From positions 3,555,292-3,619,291 of the forward strand of contig CAJINV010000008.1 in the NCBI GenBank assembly GCA_905178155.1: a DNA stretch of 64,000 nt, given 5' to 3'. The DNA comes from Amoebophrya sp. A120 (taxonomy: Eukaryota > Sar > Dinophyceae > Syndiniales > Amoebophryaceae). The position numbers were made by a program, and so were the translations under genes. The notes under the pieces were generated by a model. It worked only from the letters and a program-made list of their open reading frames with translations, did not search any database and was not told the DNA's origin. Positions within the stretch are counted from its first letter, which is position 1. Every line of letters begins with the position of its first letter. Of this stretch, positions 43,854-55,400 are shown in pieces.

Positions 43854-45449
43854 ATGTCGTTCGTTTCCCGTGCGGTCCAGGTGGTCACCAATAAGGAGAC
43901 CGGGATCACCACCACACACTTCTGGGGTCCGGTCGCAAACTGGGGCCTCAGTCTCGCTGCGGTCTACGACATGCAGTTCAGAAGCGTCGACGTGGTGAGT
44001 TACAACATGACCGGAACCCTCTATCAGAGTGCACGACGCCACCTGCTACCTCTCATGATTTGTAAAATAGTATAGTACCAATATATAACCAAACCCACAT
44101 GATCTTGATCTTGCCTTGAAGCACTTTCTGCGTCACAAATTTTGGAACCTCGAGCAGAAGTACTGAAATTAATCCATATTGGGAATCTTTCATGCGGTCG
44201 TGGAGGCCACAGACACTCCTACCGTTCTTGATGGTACTGCTACTGCTGCTCATCACCTTCCAGAGAGGGGGAGGCGGAGTTGTGCACTCTCATACCCTCT
44301 GCGTCTACTCATTGTTTTTCATGCGATTCGCATGGATGGTGCAGCCGAGGTGAGGATATAGAGAATTGGGGTTTCCGTTTTTTTTTCTTGCTATTGTTCT
44401 TCTGAAAATGCAAGAGTAGTTCGTTTTTCTCCATCCATAGCTAGACGAAGAAGCAGAACACCAAAAACTCAAAAAACTTTGACTTTCAGAAACTACATTC
44501 TGCTTGCGTGCCACGCATTTAACGAGGCCGCACAGTGCACGCAGCTGGTTCGCAAGTGGAATCACGACAACCAGAAAGCGGCCATATCCGGCGGCACCGC
44601 CGCCGCCACCGCGGGGCAGTCGCTCGCTATGGCTGCGGGCGGCGGAAGCCAGTCCTCCTGGCCGGGCATCGTCCCAAAGCTGCAGGCGCAGGTATGAAGC
44701 AATATTTTGTTTCGAAAATGCTCCAGCACAACGACCATCGATCGCCTAGAGGAAAAGTCAAGTATTGACTACTGCGCATGAGGGCACGATAGCACAGCAT
44801 GGTCTTCAAGAATTTATGTGACCGTATACTTACTTAAAGTATATTTGTTGAACAGCGTAAAATAAAAAGTACCGCAATTATACTTCTAGGAAACAACCCT
44901 ACTACTCTTCACTTTCCAGGTTCTAAAAATGCCTATGCCTTCGGCCTTGCACACGTTTCTCGCGCACCCTGCGGGCCCCTTTACCATTCACTTTTGGGCG
45001 CCCACCTTCAAATGGAACCTGAGTATCGCCAATCTGGTCGACTACGCAAGGCCCATCGATCAGGTGTCGACCGCCCAACAGCTCGCGCTGGCGTCCACCG
45101 GAGTCATTTGGACCAGGTACCTGCTACTTTTATCTTTATGGAATGATTTTGCCATTCTTCAAAACCTTGAAATTATTTGCACGTGCATGCAATGAATAAA
45201 GAGCAGGGCCGCTCGCTTCTGCCAGGCATGGATGTACTGTCGCGCTGCTGGTACAAGTACTATCAAATTTCATCTATCATTGTCATTCATACGACCTCCT
45301 ACAGGTGGAGTTTCGTGATCACGCCTGTCAATTACAACCTAGCAGCGGTGAACACCGCTCTCGCGGGGTCCTCCCTCTATCACCTGATGCGGAAAACCTA
45401 CTACGACCCTTTTCCGTCCGCGTCTTCCAGCAAAGCGCCACCTGTCTAG
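43854..45449 (+). CDS. fused mitochondrial pyruvate carrier, MPC1 domain followed by MPC2 domain
   Basis: Five exons join in phase: 43854-43994, 44264-44349, 44490-44691, 44920-45116 and 45305-45449, about 256 residues. All introns are GT-AG. Residues 1-95 are MPC1: THFWGPVANWGLSLAAVYDM, YSLFFMRFAWMVQPRNYILL and ACHAFNEAAQCTQL. A Gly/Ala/Ser-rich linker follows (AAISGGTAAATAGQSLAMAA). The second half is MPC2: GPFTIHFWAPTFKWNLSIAN, DYARPIDQVSTAQQLALAST, GVIWTRWSFVITPVNYNLAA and VNTALAGSSLYHLMRK. MPC1 and MPC2 normally form a heterodimer in the mitochondrial inner membrane that imports pyruvate; a fusion would fix 1:1 stoichiometry. If the 44692-44919 intron were retained, TGA would follow one codon later and give free MPC1. 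No introner is inside the coding region. Confidence 0.88.
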
Positions 45450-45541
45450 TGAAGAATAGCATTTTTATGCTAATCTACGAAAGGAGTTGTGCTATCATGT
45501 TGATCTCATCGTCCGGGGAAAATCGAACACGAAAAGTTGCA

Positions 45542-45819
45542 TATCAAGTGAAAATGTGTCTGGGTCTGGAAGAGTCCGAGTTTGTCATGCCAAATCTGAA
45601 TCGTACAGAAAAGGAAAACTCACTGTATTGCATGAACCGCAAAAGTTAATACCCACTTCTTGCCACGCAAAAGGCGAATTTCTCTTCAGTATTGGGAAGC
45701 TCTTCCTTGCGAAATTTGTGATGCTTCTCGTCGGTGCATTCCAGACCATCTTTGTGATCCACGAGATGCATGACAAACCTTGCTCTCTTCCAGAGCCAGA
45801 GAGATATTTGCATTTGATA
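45542..45819. mobile_element. introner, family A, downstream of the MPC stop codon
   Basis: 278 bases. TSD TTGCA. TIRs as in the other A copies, with a diverged right end (AGAGCCAGAGAGATATTTGC). It starts 92 bases after the MPC stop codon, so it lies in the 3' UTR or in a small unrecognised transcript. A 68-codon Thr/Ser-rich frame at 45854-46060 follows it. Confidence 0.85.
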
Positions 45820-46060
45820 TTGCAAGTGCATCGACAACATCTTCAAACCACTGATGCTCGAAGAACCCGAAGGACCACAGGCTACTACCCGTTCTACCAG
45901 CATAGCGGCTACTTGCGTGACACCTTCGGCTTCATCCTCCAGCGGGAACACGGCGGCCTCCTCCACTGGGAATGAAAAACGAAGGACGACTGAACCAAGG
46001 AACAGCCCGCAGCTTGCATCGAGGTGGATCAGCACAAAAAGAACCGTGAACAACTTCTAG

Positions 46061-49000
46061 CAGTGAAGAACATCAACTACAGTGGGGGAGAAACGAGAAG
46101 CTAGTTTTCGAGAAGACCACACACGTCGCTCTGAGGAGGTGTCACCAGAGCGGATGATAGATCATCATCCTTTTTTTTGTCTGCCCGGCCATAGTACAAC
46201 TTGTCGGAGCTCTAAGTTTAGACGAAGCCAAGTAGTAGTCTGGTCTGATGCAGCCTGTGTGGCGGACAAGAATAAAAAAGTGCGAAAATGCTTCTAACGG
46301 CATCGGCAACTACACCCACAGTTTGCAGCACGAAGGGCTGCCCCACAAAGAAGAAAATATCACGAGGAAGCGGGCATGTGGAATTTGTAGCCATGCAGCA
46401 ACCACACCACGAAGGTCGCGAACGAACATATTACGATGTATTCGTTGCTTCGGAAACCAGATGGAATCTTGACTCGACCGTCACGAAGTTTCAGAGCTGC
46501 AAGTAGCTGCACTTTTTTGATTTTTCAAACAGACACGAGAACGAACGGGGGAGAGCCTGCACAACTAGCTCCACACGGCAACATGATAAAATAGAAGATA
46601 GCATAAAAATATTCTTCACGACGAAAAGATTTTTTCACCCTATTTTTTTGTTACCCTACGAAGCCACATTTTTTTACCCTCACGACACGCGACCACCATG
46701 ACCATGACAAGAGTGCTAGCACTAAGGCGCTCTCGCCTTTTTATACATTTTCCAACCTGATGAGCAAACCTGTACAATTACGAAGTTTTGGCGAACTGAC
46801 TGAAGGGGCTACACCTTTGCGACATGATCATAATTTCATACGAAAAATTTGATAATTTTTTAGGATCGTAGCAGCTTCAGCTTTTGCTTGAGGCTGAGCG
46901 TCAGCTCCTGCTGTAATATGTAGCGCCAGACCTGCAAAAGCCTCTAGCAGGTGTCAAAGGTAGGAGCACTCTGCTATTGCGACTACTGGCTACAAATGGC
47001 TCGTCAGAACAAAATCCGCTGAGCAACGCCAATGACGAACTTCCTAAGTGTATGGATGGCCTGCAAGAATTTCTGTGTAGCCTTGCAAAACGGGAGTACA
47101 AACTCATTTGACGAGCAGTTGCTGCACCATGGCGACAACGCAAAAACGATCATGCGTGGTAGTACAGTACAATAGAAATTTTTTAAACTGTTCCTGTGAA
47201 AAAGAGCTCGATCTTGTGTGATTTGTAGCAGTTTACTAGAGGTTGAAATAAGTATCTATCAACGTTGCTTTGTTTCATCATGGTTTGTTGTATCTCGTGC
47301 CTCGTTTGTACCAGTATGTCTACGACGAGGATGATAGAGCTCGAGACGCTTTTCCGTTTGCGTCAGTAAATTTGGTGTGTTATGTTGTGTCAGTTTTGTT
47401 TTCGACCGAAGCGGAATAAGATAACAAGGAGGTCGGTGGGTGGAGGTACAGAGCTGCAAAGCTCAAGTCAAAATATCAAATATATGCACTTCGAATCTGG
47501 TTTCAGGTTCATGTTTTGATTTAGCGTAGTTTTCATTTTCTATTCTTGCCTTGCGACCCGCAGCTGCACCCACACTACTTTGTTCTTGTCACTAGAAATG
47601 GTCCAGGGACATCAGCCACCCTCACTCTGAAAGTGTCGTCTTTTGGGAGTACGTATGTCATTGCCGTGTTTTTTCCCTGTCGCGCAAGTCAAGTATTTCA
47701 CCGGTTTGCCTAATGCCTGCGCTACGTATTACTTTACTTGTCCTACCCCTACGCACCATGTTGGTCACGGACTTGGTTTCGTGCTAGAGACCACCACGAC
47801 CATTGCGCCTCAGTGACCTACCAGATCAGGAAGATGAACTTGAAACGGACTTCGATTTTTCGTGCATATTTATTATGCTTCGCTATGTATTTGTTCATAG
47901 AGAATGCAAATACTCCACACCTTTAAGGTTAAGCTCAACACTCTGTCATACTCTAGCTCATTTGCGCTGATCCTCTCACGCAGCCGCGTTTGCTTCGTGC
48001 CCTGCTAGCAACTGTCTTTCCGCGCACAAGGATTGCAAGATGCTATCATCGGCAAAGGGAGCAAATCGCCTTGGTTGTTTGAATTTCAATTTTTTCAGCT
48101 ATAAAATAATGAGAACTCATTGTATTGACAAGTAAGAGAGATACTTTTTAGTTGAATATTTATTCTAGATTGTAAGGGCGCTGTACAATTTTTAGAATAA
48201 GTCCAAGTTGTTGTAACCTGGAGTTTCACAAGACTGTTTCACCCATAGATACACCAAATTTGTTGACCAAAACCATTTAGTTCAATTTTCACACAACGTG
48301 GGCAGGCGGTGCCATAAGGAGAAAATTGCGATTTATCTTCGTCAGGGGGCCCGACGGTCGTGCAACAGTGAGTCTGACGTTCAGATGATTCATGATAGAA
48401 GCCCGCCTGCTAACTGCGTACAAGGATAGCACATCAAGGGGCTGAGCTGCTAGACTGCTCTGCGAATGACGAGCGCAAGATAAACATACTTACGACCGAC
48501 CGCGACGAAGATGATTTTTCCCTACGTTCGAACTGTGTTTTGTAATCGAACAAAGACCACCACCACATGATCATCTGCTTCAAGGGTAGGTCAAAACACA
48601 TATCAAAATATCAAAATCTGAATAAATTTTCATCGATTCCAGCTGGATGGAACTTCTCTCTTCAGACACAGAAACGGTCCTGCAGTTCTTGCGACGCGAA
48701 TCTTGCAAGACCAGGGTTGTGACGGAGCACGATTTCCTCGTGCTGTGTTTACGTTTAGAGAGAGGTGGCGGCAACTTACAATTACAAGGACGTGGATGAA
48801 GAGCAGCTAGCATTACAACTACTGGAGCACCACCATCTTCGAGCGTGGAATCAAGTACGTACTTTCGACGTCCGATGAAGAAGTCTTGTCTTTGTGTCCC
48901 ATTTTCTTGTTGAGCGAGCGGACAGTGAGGAGACACATCTGCATTACATAGAAGAGAGGGAACGCGAAGGCTTGTGCTGGCACAGCTTCATCAACGGAAG

Positions 49001-49368
49001 GCTTGTTTTTCGTATAATTCAGCAGTTATTTACTCGCTGAAAGTGAAACTGGATCTGTAGCACGGACGCTGCTACAATCCGTCGCAGTATTTTTGCAAAA
49101 GGACACTCAACGTCCGAACGATCAAGATGTGGCCCTTCATTGTGGGAATGTGCGCATTCATCATCTGGATTGCGGTCGACTACTGAACTGCCGGGTCGTC
49201 TTCGTGCTGTTTGGTGTCTGTTGGCGGCCCCTGCAAAAAGAGAAGATCCTCACGTCGACATTACGTCGACGTCCTCTCTTTACCGCGCTGCGGCCAAGTA
49301 AGTACCTCGTGACCGTGCCTAGTAGCGCGGTCCGGGGGAGAAGATAGAATCATAGTCGTGGCGCAAAC
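46061..49368. other. 3.3-kb intergenic stretch, no convincing gene
   Basis: The longest apparently gene-free stretch in the window. It is AT-rich, and its open frames are short with no recognised domain. The longest (48580-48936 -, 118 codons) looks random. A 19-codon hydrophobic micro-frame occurs at 49127 (MWPFIVGMCAFIIWIAVDY). No introner was seen, which fits absence of coding exons. Confidence 0.5.
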
Positions 49369-50961
49369 ATGGTGCTGTACTTCCTCCGCCCTTCACGCTC
49401 GGTTGAGGACGTGCGGTTTCCTATTACAATGAAAAATGCCTCCTCCCCATATCAAAACGGAAATCTGTGATGCAGATTTGTGGTCACATATCAGCTTTGT
49501 GATGCTAGAAGGCAAAAGATGCGGACTGTAGTGCTGTCTAGCGTGGGAAAGCCTTGCAGCTCCAGGATGACAGGAGGCAACTGGAAGTGGGAAACAGCAT
49601 GACAGATTACCTGCAATTTAGGCCGCAGCTTCGTCTCCTGGCCTTCTAGCAATACAAGTTGATTTGTGTACTCAAATACAGCATAACAAATTCGCGCATC
49701 TTCCGTTTCCGATACGGGGGTGTCCACTACATGATGATGATGACGGGGTGGGGGCTTTTTTCACTTTGAAATTTCCTGGCTTCCTCCTGGGCGTCCACAA
49801 CGTCTTCAAGTGCTTCCAGTACGGCCTTGCCGCCGGCTTCGTCGGCGGCGCGGTCTTGTGCTCACGAAAGGGCAACCTGAGTTGGGCGTTGCTCAGGCAC
49901 GACTGCACGATTGGCATGCGAAATATGGCCTTGTTCACCACTCCGGTGCTGGCACCGGTACGTTGAATTTAGTTGCTTGTTTGGCCGTTGAACGTCTTTG
50001 GCCCTAGTATAATTCATCTGCATGCTTCTAAAAAAGAAAGCGGGGCAGAACTACCAGCAGCACCGGGGTAAGCTCGACGCAGAAAAAGAAAGCAATACTA
50101 TAGTATACTTCAGTATACTACGATGTATACAAACATGGTACAAGATGAAAATGAAAATTCTGAGGTAGTAACCGCTCGGCAGCTGTGGAATTGCGAAAGT
50201 CTAGAGGATCTGGATTGCAAAAATGTCTGGGTCTGGAAGAATGCAGGAATTTGTCATGCAGGTTTTGCATGACCGATGAGGTCTGTGATGCATGCCCTAG
50301 CATCAGAGATTTTGCGAGGGCTCTCTGATGCTCATACCGCATGAGAAATGCCCTCTCCGCGTAGCACAAATTACACCTCTTTTGCTGTTCATGCAATACA
50401 GATTTTAGGTAGATTCCAAAAGTAGCATCACAAGTTGCATTCTTCCAGACCCAGACACTTTTGCATTTGATAGAGGAAAAGAAGGAGCTTGCGTACAACG
50501 TTCAACACGATAAAGCTGTGAACCGCTTGCACCTCCTAACCCTCTACGGCATCGCAGCCGGGTATGGAAACGTCAGGTTTGAAATCCTCAAAGTTGAAAT
50601 AATTTGTAATGCATAAAATGCATGACCCGAGGCACGTGCGTTGCAGAGCAGGCAAGTGAGGCCGATTGTAAGCCTGTTTGGGGTTACAGCTCGAGCTGCT
50701 AGAGTAGCATGAGAAAATCACTCTTCTTTGCCTAAACAGCATGACAAACTGGACTTAGGGACCATCAAAATTTGTCATGCGCCACTTGGAAACTGGGTTC
50801 CAACTGGCATCCATTTTATGCATGACAAATTATTTCAACTTTGTCGATTTCAACTCTGACACATCCATACCGGGGTTCTGTGCTCCAGACGCCTGCAGGG
50901 ACTGGATTTGACACATCCGAAGGGCATGCTCAGCACTGAGGTTGGTGAAGCTGTTACTTAG
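49369..50961 (+). CDS. small membrane protein, unrecognised
   Basis: Exons 49369-49422, 49778-49957, 50165-50208, 50478-50562 and 50875-50961 give about 150 residues ending STEVGEAVT at TAG 50959. Frames join at the TSDs of three introners and one GT-AG intron (49958-50164). It has at least two hydrophobic, Gly-rich segments (QYGLAAGFVGGAVLCS; RLHLLTLYGIAAGVLCS) separated by a polar loop. That two-fold pattern and the small size recall Tim17/Tim22/Tim23-type or complex I accessory proteins of the mitochondrial inner membrane, but no diagnostic motif is clear. The start is the first in-frame ATG; an upstream exon is possible. Confidence 0.6.
49423..49771. mobile_element. introner, family E
   Basis: 349 bases. 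Left ACAATGAAAAATGCCTCCTC, right GGGGTGGGGGCTTTTTTCAC. TSD TTTCCT. The right arm holds a small ATG microsatellite (ATGATGATGATGAC). Excision joins EDVRFP to GFLLGVHN. Confidence 0.85.
50209..50472. mobile_element. introner, family A
   Basis: 264 bases. TSD GAGGA. The left tip is TCTGGATTGC instead of the usual TATC. Excision joins WNCESLEE to KKELAYNV. Confidence 0.9.
50563..50869. mobile_element. introner, family F
   Basis: 307 bases. Left ACGTCAGGTTTGAAATC, right GATTTCAACTCTGACAC. TSD CCGGG. Excision joins YGIAAG to VLCSRRLQ. A subterminal second inverted pair (TAATGCATAAAATG / CATTTTATGCATGA) extends the hairpin. Confidence 0.9.
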
Positions 50962-52470
50962 TTTTTTTTGTGCATCTTCGCTTACACTTGTTCGTTTATA
51001 GAAGAACATCGCGACCGGTTCGTGGTTCGTTCGGTCTTACAGTGATTAATCGTACAAAATGCAAAATTCCAAATCCATATCCATCGGAAACAGGTTTTCG
51101 GAGTCCGGGGCGGCGGAGTCGCGTTAGGGGGTTTTGGCGGCTACTGCAGCGATTTCCCCGTTTCCGTCTTCGTCCCCATCTACGTTTCCCACGTGGACGA
51201 TATACCGGTCTTCTGGCCATGGCTTGCGGGGTTGGACGATGACGACTGAGGCGCGGCTGAAGATGAGGAATCCCTTATTTAGCCCTGCTGTGGCTGTGGG
51301 AGGCAGAGGGTCCTCGTCCTTGGAGGCTTCGCCTTTGCCGCAACCAGGCCAACCTTCGTGGCAGACCTGGTCGTACTAGCAGACGAGCGACTAGAGCTAT
51401 TGAGTACAACAGGTTCAAAAATGAAGACATGGATATCTACTTATTATGTGTACCTCTGTCCAGAGTTCTTTGTACATGTGAAGATCACGACGTCGAAAGA
51501 TATTCATAGAACGCGTTCATTCTCTGCGGAGGTGGAACTACTGCTTTGTGACCGCGTCCGCGCAACGGCGAAGCACATATGCACGACCGAGCACGTCGAA
51601 GAGTACTATGCTGATTTCTTTGCCGCCTTATCACGAGCACGACAACGACGAAAAGAGAGCAGAAAATCATCATGAAAATTTTGTCTTAATTGTGCCCAGG
51701 CAGCAGCCGGGGTTTGATGCAACGAACTCCTACACGTTGTTCTTTCAAGTCGGTACAGTTCCGAATTCGATCATCGAGCACAGGCATTACAGCTGATGAA
51801 GTTGTGTATTCTTTGGCAGCGCTGACAGACTTTACCTTTAGTCCTACTCCACTGCTTGTCCGTCCCCGTCGTCACTGGTCTATTTGCGCGAGAAAGAAAG
51901 AAGATCCCTGTGCCACGCAGTCGTGAAAAAGTGCGAGCTTGAAAAAACAAGATGTAGATCACTCTTGCAGGTGCAGTGTTGTCTGTTTTTATGAGGCGAT
52001 CCTTTTCACCCTTGCCGACGTTGCGATGCAGCAAGCGACGAGATCAAGATCGTGAAGCGGGTTTTTGATTATGTCACGACTAGCTGCATGTGCATGAAGA
52101 TCTCCACGATCCTATTCATGGTGGTGAAAGAAGCGATGATGTGAACAAGAAAATTCTTTCTGTCGATTCTGACTCAAGCATCAATCGGATATTGATCCGC
52201 CCACATTTCCGTGATAGTTTCTGGTTCTGGTTCCCTCTCCGGCAGCGCCGTCCACCTGCTTACTTGTCGCAAATTTTAATCTTTAAGTCGATCAGATTCA
52301 GAACTGATGCGGCGATTCATTTACTCACTACGTTTACTTACAAGACGAGGAAAAAACTTTTGAAAAGCGTGTATTCACCTTCGTACTGAATGATAATAAG
52401 TAGAACTCGACTGCGGCCCATTTCCATTATTTCATTTTACCGAGCATAGCGCAAACTTCATTTAGAAAAG
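50962..52470. other. intergenic, no convincing gene
   Basis: About 1.5 kb. Open frames up to 105 codons (51358-51675) show no domain; composition is AT-richer than the exons. Confidence 0.45.
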
Positions 52471-55400
52471 ATGACGACATCCTACCCACAGCACTCCCCT
52501 AAAAGTAGGAGTAGTTCTACTTGTACATCACTCCCAGAAGAAGTTGTACAAAAAACCGCCTTCTACGTGGAAACCGAGCGCTGCAGCCCCGAGGAGATGG
52601 CGCTTCTGAAGCCTCACTTTCTCGCCGATCTGAGGCTTTCCCAGGCCCCAATCCACCAAACGCTTGAGCAGCTCCTGACCGACGACAGGAACCGGCTCAA
52701 ATTCCTATGCCACCGGATCCTCCCGCCCAAACCCTTCACTTTCCTGAAACGGCAGAAATTCGTCGTGATGATTCGCGGGAACAACGACTTTGAGCTCAAA
52801 AAGCTGGGGGAGAGGTATGGCTTTCCCAGGGGATTCCCGCTGGTGTGGACGCCAGGAGGATCCACGCCGCGGGCTTTCAAAGCCGAACAAGATGAACAAG
52901 ATCATTCTTTGGATGAAGTGAAAACGCCTCAATCTTCCAGAAAGTCCTCGCCATCTTCGAAAAAGCAGAAGAAAAAGGACAAGCAGCTTGTCATGAAAAA
53001 TGATAAGCTCCAAAAATCCACGTCTGTCGCGTCGCAAGTACTGCTAGAAGCACCTGGTGCTGACGACAAGGCGAGCGGCATTCCTTCGTCCGTGGGCGAA
53101 GTCGTCTCGTATGGTTTCTATCCGAAATTCGATAATGACACGGCGCTGCCGAAGATCAAACTGGAAGACTACGCGAACGCAGAGAAGTTATCTTTCTTCC
53201 GCAAATGGAGTGGCTTCTTATCCATGGTGGTGGCGTTTGACTTGGAGGTAGTACAAGTGTCCAGCGACAGTACGACTCATCAAAGAGCAGACAAAGGTCG
53301 TTTGCTCACATCAACGTCTTCACCCCCACTGCTGTCGTCAGAAAAAATCTTCTGCTGGACGGCGACGTCGAAAAACAGCTGCGACCGAGGCTCGGAATTT
53401 GTCCAGGACGCCGCCCGATTGTGGCGGCCGCACCTCGCAGGCAACTTTTCCCTGGTAAAGCAGATGGCCACCAGGTTCAAGTGTCTCTGTGCCGAGAGCA
53501 TGAGCTTCAAGGACCAGACCCACGGAGCGAGGGTGTTGAAGGAAAGCGTGATTGTGACCGCGCTGGGGACGGGCACAGCATCATTTGCCACGGCTGGTCA
53601 GGTCCTCGAGCAGCTGCCCGAAGATGTGCGATGCATCGGTTCCACCAGCAGTTCTCCTTCGTCTTCCAAATTCGTCCACTATGCGGACCTCCAAGAGTTG
53701 TCCACCTTTTGCCTCAACTACCACCTTCCCCACGACCCCCCAATCATCATCGAGGGGAAGCGGTTAGTCCAAGAGTTCCTGCAAAAGCTCACGGCGGGGA
53801 GGGACTACATGACGGAGAACAACTTGATCAAGATTCTGAGCGGCTTGCGTCTCGAAACCCGGTCCTTCCACCAGGAAGTGCTCGGCGACGTATTGGAGGG
53901 CCTGGTGCTGCACTGCTTCACGAAAGTGGAGGGGGGAATAAATGACACTGCTTCGGCCGATGTTCCTGCGGTCGGGGGAGGTGCGGAGATAGTACCTACA
54001 ACAGAAGCCCCTTCTAAGAATATAATTATGAAGAAACAGATTATCAAGTACAAGTTTCCGAACTACACCTGTCGCACCTTCGGCTTGCGCACCCTCCTCG
54101 GAGACAAGGTCGCGCTGAACTCGCCGAAAGCGCTGCAGGCCTACAAGGATTACGTCCAGCACTGGTGCTACTCCCGGAAGGGCCGGGAGTTTTGGCTGCA
54201 ATTTCTCTGCGAGTGCGGGCTGCGGAGCAAAGAGGTGATGCGGAAGCTGGAGACCATGGAAGGCCGCTCCGAGGATGAACCACTGCTGGAATTAGCCTCG
54301 AGTGGTGCAGAGGAGGCAGTGTCTGTGGACGCCACAGCACGGTGGATGATGAAAAAAGTGAAGGAAGGACAAGAAAAAATAAATCAAGTAAGCGGGGAAA
54401 AAGAACCAGAACACGAGAGGATGAAAAGTGAAATTGGGTTCCACATTCGTCTGGCGGACTACACGAGGGACTTGCTCTTGAAAACCGGGAAAATGGCGTA
54501 CAAGGAAGATGGAATGCTAGCTGCTTGTTCTACGGACCTCACAAATAACCCCGACTCCCCGTCGGCGTTGCGTAATTTCGGCCTTGGTGGGGGAGTAGAA
54601 CAAATCGATGCAGTAGACGCGTTTTCCAAGCAAGCGAGGTACACCACAACTGTGATCTGCGTTTTCGCGCCCATTGGCTACGGGAAAAGCTCCTTTGCAG
54701 AATTTTTGGTGAAGGAGATGAACGTATCAAACAAAAGGAAACCCCCCCCTCCCCATATAAAAACGAAGTTTCTGATGCTGGATTTGCGTACTTACACAAA
54801 AAATCAGATTTGTTTTGCTGGACAAGACTGCAGGCCTATGCTAAGCCTGAGTAGGGAGGTTTTGGGCTAGGCGCTGAGCATGTCTTCAAACGTCTAGTCT
54901 GTAGGGCCAACAGCATCACAAACCGCCGGCAGAATGCGGCGGAGCCTCTGGATTTGCGTTCTTGCAAGACAGAAGCTATGATTTGTGGTCACAAATCAGC
55001 ATTGCAAATTTTCTGCAACGTACCTTTTCGATATGGGGAGGCGGGATTTTTCCTTTCGATAGAACGACCGCCGGAGGTCCGAGGTTGATGCGGGCCGCGG
55101 GCTGCACCTACAACACCCCGAACTGGTCCACATCGACGGCGACGCGCTGTTTTATCCGGATCATGCCGTTGTAAATTCTGTTTCTGGTAAGCCCCCGACG
55201 TCCAACAGTGCAGCGTCTTCTTCGGGAAAAAATGCAGCTTCATCTGCAACGACCGGATCTACAACTTCTAGGAGTACTTCTTCACTCACCTCCGCCAACG
55301 TGAAGCAAACCTGGGAAAATATCCGGAGTAAAAACGTCCCCACACCAGAGTCAGGATGGGGATTTTGCAACACAAACCTAGGAGTTTTGGGAGTCACGCA

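Noticed and set aside
48580-48936. 118-codon minus-strand frame in the 3.3-kb gap
   Set aside because: No recognisable feature, no introner, low coding likelihood.
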